DNA of 64,000 nucleotides from Mycolicibacterium komanii. GTDB lineage: Bacteria > Actinomycetota > Actinomycetes > Mycobacteriales > Mycobacteriaceae. Made by a program: the position numbers and the translations under genes. Under the pieces are notes generated by a model. The model did no database searches and was not told where the DNA came from. It was given only the letters and a program-made list of their open reading frames with translations. The DNA lies in NCBI RefSeq assembly GCF_001050035.1, contig NZ_CVTA01000002.1, positions 132,660-196,659 of the forward strand, written 5' to 3'. The stretch's first letter is position 1, and each line of letters begins with the position of its first letter. Of this stretch, positions 57,563-64,000 are shown in pieces.

Positions 57563-58507
57563 CCCCGCGTGGGCCACCAAAGCGCCTGCGGCGTTGAGGA
57601 TCACGGCGTCGCGCACCGCGCCGGGCGCACCGCCGAACACCGCGCGCACCGACGCCGCGTTGGCCTCCGCGTCGCCGCCGACCAGTTCGGAGATCTCGGC
57701 GCGCTGAAACCCGAAGGCGGCCGGGTCGAACTTCAGCCGCTCGACCGTGCCCGCCTGCACCCGCCAGATCGTGCTGGTCGTGGTCGTCGTGAGTTCGTCG
57801 AGACCGTCGTCGCCGTGCACCACCAACACACTCGACCCCCGGCTCGCGAACACGCCGGCCATCACCTCGGCCAGCTCGCCCCAGGCGCAACCGACCAGGC
57901 CGGCGCGGGGCGAGGCCGGATTGGTCAACGGGCCGAGCAGGTTGAACACCGTCGGCACTCCGAGCTCGCGGCGCACCACGCCCGCGTGCCGGTACGACGG
58001 GTGAAAGTGCGGCGCGAACGCGAACCCGATCCCGACCTCGGCGACGCTGCGCGCGACCTCGTCGGGTCCGAGGTCGATGCGCACCCCGAGCGCCTCGAGC
58101 GTGTCGGCTCCGCCGGAGAGCGACGACGCGGCGCGGTTCCCGTGCTTGATCACCGGCACCCCGGCGGCCGCGACGACGATGGCCGCCATCGTCGACAGGT
58201 TCTGGGTGTTAGCGCCGTCCCCGCCGGTGCCCACCACGTCGACGGTCGCGGTGCCGATCACGTCCGTGGGAACCCGCCGCGCGTGCTTGAGCATCGTGTC
58301 GGCCAGTTCGGTGACCTCGGCCGACGTCGGGCGCTTCATCCGCATCGACACCCCGAAACCGGCGATCTGAGCGGGCGTGGCCGCGCCGGTCATGATCTGG
58401 TCCATCGCCCACGCCGCCTGCCCGCTCTCGAGCGACTGGCCGGTGGTGAGCCGGCCGAGGATCCGGGGCCAGGTGAAGGAATCGGGGTTTTTCTCAGGAG
58501 CCACCAC
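57437..58507 (-). CDS. trpD: Anthranilate phosphoribosyltransferase TrpD
   Basis: Tryptophan-pathway enzyme of about 356 residues joining anthranilate and PRPP. The family blocks are intact: [18 protein letters not shown] (PRPP loop), [53 protein letters not shown] and VHGDDGLDE. The start is uncertain. Candidates are TTG at 58549 and GTGs at 58507 and 58504; the 58507 GTG is given because the TTG would leave only 23 bases for the divergent ctaE promoter. The 3' end overlaps the nuclease gene by 126 bases. The other trp genes are not in this window. Confidence 0.94.
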   Translation of the reverse strand: MVAPEKNPDSFTWPRILGRLTTGQSLESGQAAWAMDQIMTGAATPAQIAGFGVSMRMKRPTSAEVTELADTMLKHARRVPTDVIGTATVDVVGTGGDGANTQNLSTMAAIVVAAAGVPVIKHGNRAASSLSGGADTLEALGVRIDLGPDEVARSVAEVGIGFAFAPHFHPSYRHAGVVRRELGVPTVFNLLGPLTNPASPRAGLVGCAWGELAEVMAGVFASRGSSVLVVHGDDGLDELTTTTTSTIWRVQAGTVERLKFDPAAFGFQRAEISELVGGDAEANAASVRAVFGGAPGAVRDAVILNAAGALVAHAGLASDAKWLPAWESGLAKAAEAIDSGAAEQLLARWVRFTQQA

Positions 58508-58518
58508 GCGATTATTGA

Positions 58519-59184
<666 letters not shown>

Positions 59185-59240
59185 TCGGCTCGCCGATGAG
59201 TCCGTTGACCGGCTCCACCGGTCCGATGAGAAGGGGTTCG

Positions 59241-60047
59241 ATGACCGACAAGTCGCGCCGTCGGCTACGCAGGCGCCTGTCAGGTGCTGTGCTGCTGCTG
59301 CTCGGACTGGGCGTCGCGGGCGGTCTGGCCGCCACCCTCACGCCCTCGCCGCAGGTTGCGGTCGCCGACGAATCGCAGTCGGCGCTGTTGCGCACCGGTA
59401 AGCAGTTGTTCGACACCTCGTGCGTGACCTGCCACGGTGTCAACCTCCAGGGCGTGCCGGACCGGGGCCCCAGCCTCATCGGCGTCGGCGAGGCGGCGGT
59501 CTACTTCCAGGTCTCCACCGGCCGCATGCCCGCGATGCGCGGCGAGGCCCAGGCGCCGCAGAAGCCGCCGCAGTTCGACGAGGCGCAGACCGATGCGCTC
59601 GGCGCCTACGTGCAGGCCAACGGCGGCGGACCGGTCGTCCCGCGTGACGACAACGGGCGCGTCGCCGAACAGTCCCTGATCGGCGACAACGTGGCCCGCG
59701 GCGGAGACCTGTTCCGGCTGAACTGCGCGTCGTGCCACAACTTCACCGGCAAGGGCGGCGCCCTGTCGTCGGGTAAGTACGCACCCGACCTCGGTGACGC
59801 CGAACCCGCGCAGATCTACACCGCGATGCTCACCGGCCCGCAGAACATGCCCAAGTTCTCCGACCGGCAGCTGTCGCCGGAAGAGAAGCGCGACATCGTC
59901 GCCTACGTCCGCGAATCCGCGGAGACTCCCAGCTACGGCGGCTACGGCCTCGGCGGGTTCGGCCCGGCGCCCGAGGGCATGGCGGCCTGGATCATCGGCA
60001 TGGTGGCCGTCATCGTCGCGGCCCTGTGGATCGGAGCGCGAGCATGA
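59241..60047 (+). CDS. qcrC: Diheme cytochrome c subunit QcrC
   Basis: Membrane-anchored diheme cytochrome cc of 268 residues. An N-terminal helix (about 14-34) is followed by two class I cytochrome c domains with C61-V-T-C-H65 and C162-A-S-C-H166, and a C-terminal helix ([20 protein letters not shown]). It passes electrons from the Rieske centre directly to the CuA site of cytochrome aa3, replacing soluble cytochrome c in mycobacteria. ATG at 59241 is chosen because AAGGGG stands 5 bases before it and the basic [12 protein letters not shown] start suits a signal anchor; the frame opens upstream to 59145. Its stop overlaps the qcrA ATG. Confidence 0.96.
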   Translation: MTDKSRRRLRRRLSGAVLLLLGLGVAGGLAATLTPSPQVAVADESQSALLRTGKQLFDTSCVTCHGVNLQGVPDRGPSLIGVGEAAVYFQVSTGRMPAMRGEAQAPQKPPQFDEAQTDALGAYVQANGGGPVVPRDDNGRVAEQSLIGDNVARGGDLFRLNCASCHNFTGKGGALSSGKYAPDLGDAEPAQIYTAMLTGPQNMPKFSDRQLSPEEKRDIVAYVRESAETPSYGGYGLGGFGPAPEGMAAWIIGMVAVIVAALWIGARA

Positions 60048-61258
60048 GCGAGCCGGGCAACGGCACCGAGAACACCCCGAAGGGCACCGACGCACCCGGC
60101 CAGGCCGGCGTGCCGGGACAGCCCACGGACGCCGAACTGGCGTCGATGTCGCGTGAGGAGCTCGTCGAGCTCGGCGGCAAGCTCGACGGGGTCGAGATCG
60201 TCTACAAGGAGGACCGCTGGCCGGTCGCCGGCACCAAGGCCGAGAAGCGCGCCGGCCGTGTGGTCTCGTACTGGCTTCTGCTGGGCGGCTTTTCGGGCCT
60301 GGCCCTGCTGCTGGTCTTCCTCTTCTGGCCGTGGGAGTACAAGCCATACGGCTCCGAGGGCGAGCTCCTGTTCAGCCTGGCCACCCCGCTGTACGGGTTG
60401 ACCTTCGGTCTGTCGATCCTCTCGATCGGCATCGGCGCGGTGCTGTACCAGAAGAAGTTCATCCCCGAGGAGATCTCGATCCAGGAGCGCCACGACGGCG
60501 CCTCCCCCGAGATCCACCGCAAGACGGTCGCGGCGAACCTGACCGACGCCTTGGAGGGCTCGACGATCAAGCGCCGCAAGCTGGTTGGCCTCTCGTTGGG
60601 TATCGGCCTCGGCGCGTTCGGCCTCGGCACGCTGGTGGCCTTCGCGGGTGGCCTCATCAAGAACCCGTGGAAGCCGGTGGTGCAGACCGCCGACGGCAAG
60701 AAGGCCGTGCTGTGGACGTCGGGCTGGACCCCGCGGTATCAAGGCGAGACGATCTATCTCGCCCGCTCCACCGGCAGCGGCGCGTTCGTCAAGATGCGGC
60801 CCGAGGACATCGACGCCGGCGGTATGGAGACGGTGTTCCCGTGGCGTGAGTCCGACGGCGACGGCACCACGACCGAGTCGCACCACCGTCTCTCCGAGAT
60901 CGCCATGGGCGTGCGCAATCCCGTCATGTTGATCCGGATCAAGTCGCAGGACCTCCCCCGGGTGGTCAAGCGCAGAGGCCAGGAGAGCTTCAACTTCGGC
61001 GACCTGTTCGCTTTCACCAAGGTCTGCTCGCACTTGGGTTGCCCCTCATCGCTTTACGAGCAGCAGTCCTATCGCATCCTCTGCCCGTGCCACCAGTCGC
61101 AGTTCGACGCGTTGCACTTCGCTAAACCCATATTCGGCCCGGCTGCGCGCGCGTTGGCGCAGCTGCCCATCACCATCGACCAGGACGGGTATCTCGTCGC
61201 CAACGGCGACTTCATCGAACCCGTCGGGCCGGCCTTCTGGGAACGGAAAACAGCATGA
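60044..61258 (+). CDS. qcrA: Rieske iron-sulfur subunit QcrA
   Basis: Rieske protein of 404 residues with three N-terminal membrane helices (about 75-95, 110-135 and 182-203), an actinobacterial feature. The [2Fe-2S] motif is C328-S-H330 and C347-P-C349-H350, with C333 and C349 as the stabilising disulfide pair. The globular domain also carries the long insertion typical of actinobacterial QcrA (residues about 215-300). ATG at 60044 overlaps the qcrC stop by 4 bases (ATGA). It takes electrons from quinol at the QcrB Qo site. Confidence 0.96.
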   Translation: MSEPGNGTENTPKGTDAPGQAGVPGQPTDAELASMSREELVELGGKLDGVEIVYKEDRWPVAGTKAEKRAGRVVSYWLLLGGFSGLALLLVFLFWPWEYKPYGSEGELLFSLATPLYGLTFGLSILSIGIGAVLYQKKFIPEEISIQERHDGASPEIHRKTVAANLTDALEGSTIKRRKLVGLSLGIGLGAFGLGTLVAFAGGLIKNPWKPVVQTADGKKAVLWTSGWTPRYQGETIYLARSTGSGAFVKMRPEDIDAGGMETVFPWRESDGDGTTTESHHRLSEIAMGVRNPVMLIRIKSQDLPRVVKRRGQESFNFGDLFAFTKVCSHLGCPSSLYEQQSYRILCPCHQSQFDALHFAKPIFGPAARALAQLPITIDQDGYLVANGDFIEPVGPAFWERKTA

Positions 61259-62964
61259 GTCCGAAATTGCCGAAACCGCCCGCCCTCGCCGAAATCGCGG
61301 CGCACCAAGGGGATGCGATCGATTCGCGTTATCACCCTTCGGCCGCGGTGCGACGCCAGCTGAACAAGGTGTTCCCGACCCACTGGTCCTTCCTGCTGGG
61401 CGAGATCGCGTTGTACAGCTTCATCGTCCTGCTGATCACGGGCGTGTACCTGACGCTGTTCTTCGACCCGTCGATGGCGGAGGTCACCTACAACGGCGTT
61501 TACCAACCGCTGCGCGGTGTGGAGATGTCGAAGGCCTACGCGTCGACGCTCGACATCAGCTTCGAGGTCCGCGGCGGACTGTTCGTCCGTCAGATCCACC
61601 ACTGGGCCGCGCTGCTGTTCGCGGCGGCGATCATGGTCCACCTGGCCCGCATCTTCTTCACCGGCGCCTTCCGGCGGCCGCGCGAGGCGAACTGGGTGAT
61701 CGGGGCCCTGCTGCTGATCCTGGCGATGTTCGAGGGCTACTTCGGCTACTCGCTGCCCGACGATCTGCTCTCGGGCATCGGGCTGCGGGCCGCGCTGTCG
61801 TCGATCTCGCTCGGCATGCCGGTGATCGGCACCTGGTTGCACTGGGCGCTGTTCGGCGGCGACTTCCCGTGCGGCGGAGTCGGATACATGTGCAGCGAGG
61901 ACGGATACTGGATCCCGAGGATGTACGCGCTGCACATCCTGCTTATCCCCGGAATCATGTTGGCGCTCATCGGGCTTCACCTGGCCCTGGTGTGGTTCCA
62001 GAAGCACACCCAGTTCCCCGGCCCGGGCCGCACCGAGAGCAACGTGGTCGGCGTGCGCGTTATGCCGGTGTTCGCGGTCAAGTCGGGCGCGTTCTTCGCG
62101 ATGACGGTCGGCATCCTCGGCCTGATGGGCGGTCTGCTGACGATCAACCCGGTCTGGAACCTGGGGCCCTACAAGCCATCTCAGGTGTCGGCGGGTAGCC
62201 AGCCCGACTTCTACATGATGTGGACCGAGGGTGTGGCGCGTATCTTCCCGCCGTGGGAACTTTACTGGGGTAATTACACCGTCCCTGCCTCGACATGGGT
62301 GGCGCTGTTCATGGGCCTGGTGTTCATGCTGCTGATCGCCTACCCGTACATCGAGAAGAAGCTCACCGGCGACAACGCGCATCACAACCTGCTGCAGCGT
62401 CCGCGTGACGCTCCGGTGCGAACCGCGTTGGGCGCGGCCGCGATCTCGCTGTACATGCTGTTCACGCTGTGCGCGATGAACGACATCATCGCGCTGAAGT
62501 TCCACATCTCGCTCAACGCGACGACGTGGATCGGCCGCATCGGCATGGTGGTGCTGCCCGCGATCGTGTACTACATCGCCTACCGGTGGGCCATCGGCCT
62601 TCAGCGCAGCGACCGTGAGGTGCTCGAACACGGCATCGAGACCGGCATCATCAAGCGGCTGCCGCACGGTGCCTACATCGAGCTGCACCAGCCGCTGGGT
62701 CCGGTGGACGAGCACGGCCACCCGATTCCGTTGGAGTACCAGGGCGCTGCCCTGCCCAAGCGGATGAACAAGCTGGGCTCCGCGGGAGCGCCGGGTACCG
62801 GTGGCTTCCTGTCGGCCGATCCGATCGAGGAGCACGAGGCGCTCACCGCCGCGCTGCACGCCGGCGAGCGCAGGGCGCTCACCGCGCTGGCCGAGCACCA
62901 GGCGCGCACCGGCTCGAACGGGCACGGCTCACGCGATGGGGATTCGTCCAACGGCCATCACTGA
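61255..62964 (+). CDS. qcrB: Cytochrome b subunit QcrB with unusual insertion
   Basis: Cytochrome b of the bcc complex, 569 residues, oxidising menaquinol. Heme ligands are expected from H115/H116 and H129 ([19 protein letters not shown]) and from H227 and H242 ([16 protein letters not shown]). PPWELY is the Qo motif. T324 in MMWTEG corresponds to M. tuberculosis Thr313, the site where Q203 (telacebec) resistance changes occur. Compared with the M. tuberculosis and M. smegmatis sequences as I recall them, residues 206-219 ([14 protein letters not shown]) replace a four-residue GTIL/GEIL stretch before the third heme-binding helix, adding about ten residues and two cysteines. ATG at 61255 overlaps the qcrA stop. 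Confidence 0.96.
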   Translation: MSPKLPKPPALAEIAAHQGDAIDSRYHPSAAVRRQLNKVFPTHWSFLLGEIALYSFIVLLITGVYLTLFFDPSMAEVTYNGVYQPLRGVEMSKAYASTLDISFEVRGGLFVRQIHHWAALLFAAAIMVHLARIFFTGAFRRPREANWVIGALLLILAMFEGYFGYSLPDDLLSGIGLRAALSSISLGMPVIGTWLHWALFGGDFPCGGVGYMCSEDGYWIPRMYALHILLIPGIMLALIGLHLALVWFQKHTQFPGPGRTESNVVGVRVMPVFAVKSGAFFAMTVGILGLMGGLLTINPVWNLGPYKPSQVSAGSQPDFYMMWTEGVARIFPPWELYWGNYTVPASTWVALFMGLVFMLLIAYPYIEKKLTGDNAHHNLLQRPRDAPVRTALGAAAISLYMLFTLCAMNDIIALKFHISLNATTWIGRIGMVVLPAIVYYIAYRWAIGLQRSDREVLEHGIETGIIKRLPHGAYIELHQPLGPVDEHGHPIPLEYQGAALPKRMNKLGSAGAPGTGGFLSADPIEEHEALTAALHAGERRALTALAEHQARTGSNGHGSRDGDSSNGHH

Positions 62965-62990
62965 GGCCGTTCGCAACAAACGAAGAAGGA

Positions 62991-63023
62991 CTACGCGCCC
63001 TGCCGATCGAGCAGGGCGCGTAG
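62991..63023. terminator. Bidirectional terminator between qcrB and the Rv2197c-like gene
   Basis: A perfect 13-bp inverted repeat (62991-63003 and 63011-63023) with a 7-base loop. TTCTTT follows on the plus strand and a T-rich run (TCCTTCTTCGTTTG) on the minus strand, so it can stop transcription from both sides. It forms the last ten codons and the stop of the Rv2197c-like gene. Confidence 0.75.
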
Positions 63024-63653
63024 TTCTTTGAGGTAGAACCACGGCACGACCGGCATGGCGAGCGTGACCAGAGCGGTCAGGCCGTAGAGGACCCACGCCG
63101 CGACGTCGCTGTCGATCGCCATCAGGTAGGTGGCGACGCCGATGGCCACCATGGCGATGCCGATCGCGCAGGCGATGACCACCGCACAGCGCAGCCACAG
63201 CAGGTCGACCGCCGCGGACACCGGTTCCGGCGCCTCAAGCGTGCGCTGCTGGCGCGGCGCGGCGTAGGGCAGCTTCTCGGTGGCAGGCGTCGGATCCACC
63301 GCCTGCGCCCGACCTGCGGGGGCCGGGGCGGGTCCGGCACCCTGCGGCTCCGGCGCCTCGGCCAGCGCCTCGCGCCGAGCCCGCAGCAGCAGCGGGACCG
63401 CCCCGATGATCACCACCGCGGAGATCCCGATGATGGTGTAGAGCAGCCACGGCGTTCCGGCGTCACCGGAGGACTCGGCGTGTCCCCTCCCGAGGTCCAC
63501 CAGCGCCACCGTCGCGGCGACTCCGGTGCCGAGCGCGACCAGCCAGATCGCCGCGCACGAGCCGAGCAGGATGCGGTCGGTGCGGTCGAGTTCGCTGGGA
63601 TCCAGTGCGGGGGTCAACCGCGAGCGCCCCGACGCGTCGGTTTCGTAAGTCAT
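62991..63653 (-). CDS. Membrane protein (Rv2197c-like)
   Basis: Protein of 220 residues with four membrane helices in two pairs (about 30-52, 70-90, 150-172, 186-207), separated by a Pro/Ala-rich cytoplasmic segment. The N-terminus [31 protein letters not shown] is typical for the Rv2197c family. No catalytic motif. Its placement between qcrB and the mmpS3-ctaF-ctaC genes is conserved, suggesting a link to respiratory complex assembly; that is inference. Its ATG shares one base with the mmpS3 stop (TGATG). The last codons are the qcrB terminator stem. Confidence 0.88.
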   Translation of the reverse strand: MTYETDASGRSRLTPALDPSELDRTDRILLGSCAAIWLVALGTGVAATVALVDLGRGHAESSGDAGTPWLLYTIIGISAVVIIGAVPLLLRARREALAEAPEPQGAGPAPAPAGRAQAVDPTPATEKLPYAAPRQQRTLEAPEPVSAAVDLLWLRCAVVIACAIGIAMVAIGVATYLMAIDSDVAAWVLYGLTALVTLAMPVVPWFYLKELRALLDRQGA

Positions 63654-64000
63654 CAGCAGCTGGTCTGTGCGGCGTTGTTGGTGTTCGAGGACAGCACGGT
63701 GCCGTCACTCGTCGTGATCGAACAGTTGAGCCGGCTCACCAGGAACAGGCTCGACGCCTGCACCGAACCGACCTCGGATTGCGAGATCGGCGTGACGGTC
63801 AAAGACCACGGGATGTACACGTTGCGCTGCGTCCGGCTGCGTCCCGACGCGTCGATGTAGGTCACGGTGATGATGTCTCCCGGTGCTTTGGTTCCGGTCA
63901 CCGAATAGGTGACCTGTCGGGGGCCCGAGCGCGTCGTGGTCGGCGGGGGCGGCGCCGCGGGCGGAGCGGTCTCCGCCGGGGGCGGGGGCGGTTCCCCGGG
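63653..64000 (-). CDS. mmpS3: MmpS3 family membrane protein (5' end outside the window)
   Basis: C-terminal 115 residues of MmpS3; the frame is open to the right edge with no start needed inside the window. The visible part opens in a Pro-rich stretch ([17 protein letters not shown]) and continues with the conserved extracytoplasmic MmpS domain, [21 protein letters not shown], then [19 protein letters not shown] and a final Cys pair ([10 protein letters not shown] and AQTSC). MmpS proteins usually assist MmpL lipid exporters. MmpS3 stands alone beside the ctaF-ctaC genes in mycobacteria and has a Pro-rich cytoplasmic/linker part, so its role may differ. The GTG inside at 63901 is an ordinary codon, not the start. 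Confidence 0.9.
   Translation of the reverse strand, partial: PGEPPPPPAETAPPAAPPPPTTTRSGPRQVTYSVTGTKAPGDIITVTYIDASGRSRTQRNVYIPWSLTVTPISQSEVGSVQASSLFLVSRLNCSITTSDGTVLSSNTNNAAQTSC

Overview
This is chromosomal DNA from a high-GC actinobacterium, almost certainly a fast-growing mycobacterium (Mycolicibacterium type). The gene order from about 14.9 kb to the right edge follows, gene by gene, the Mycobacterium tuberculosis stretch Rv2143-Rv2198c (recalled, not searched). The insertion elements and PE_PGRS genes that interrupt that stretch in M. tuberculosis are absent. Start codons are often GTG or TTG and many genes overlap by 4 bases, both usual for this group. No rRNA, tRNA, CRISPR array or insertion sequence was seen.

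1-15 kb is accessory. It holds an assimilatory nitrate reductase fused to a flavodoxin domain (cut by the left edge) with its NarK transporter, a DUF222/HNH (13E12-type) protein, an epoxide-hydrolase-like alpha/beta hydrolase, a large cyclase-ATPase-LuxR regulator, a translationally coupled tandem pair of phospholipase D-like proteins, a class I glutamine amidotransferase and a TIGR01777 SDR protein.

15-37 kb is the division and cell-wall (dcw) cluster on the minus strand. In transcription order it runs mraZ, rsmH, ftsL, pbpB, murE, murF, mraY, murD, ftsW, murG, murC, ftsQ, ftsZ, pgeF, yggS, sepF, yggT, wag31. Most genes from rsmH to ftsQ overlap by 4 bases. mraZ is preceded by MraZ-type 10-bp-phased repeats. 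Upstream, a DUF3040 gene ends in a clear intrinsic terminator.

37-50 kb holds a GNAT acetyltransferase, lppM, a polyprenyl synthase (idsA2), the mannosyltransferase mptA, the Rv2175c/pknL signalling pair, class II DAHP synthase (aroG), a DEDDh RNase, membrane proteins, an alpha-1,2-mannosyltransferase, an acyltransferase, an ArsA-like ATPase and two SRPBCC proteins. Several of these build phosphatidylinositol mannosides and lipoarabinomannan.

50-64 kb holds fadD15, pimB', a membrane-anchored HExxH protein, the NlpC/P60 hydrolase ripC, a Cys-rich mini-protein, a DnaQ-GIY-YIG nuclease, trpD, and the ctaE-qcrCAB operon of the cytochrome bcc-aa3 supercomplex. This operon ends in a bidirectional terminator embedded in the next gene. 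The window closes with the start-less 3' part of mmpS3.

The most unusual points are a roughly 10-residue insertion with a Cys pair in QcrB, coding-like sequence without a start codon ahead of rsmH, a perfect 18-bp palindrome ahead of the acyltransferase gene, hairpins at the breaks inside the dcw cluster, long antisense 3' overlaps (trpD and mptA), and a degenerate HKD motif in one of the paired phospholipases.
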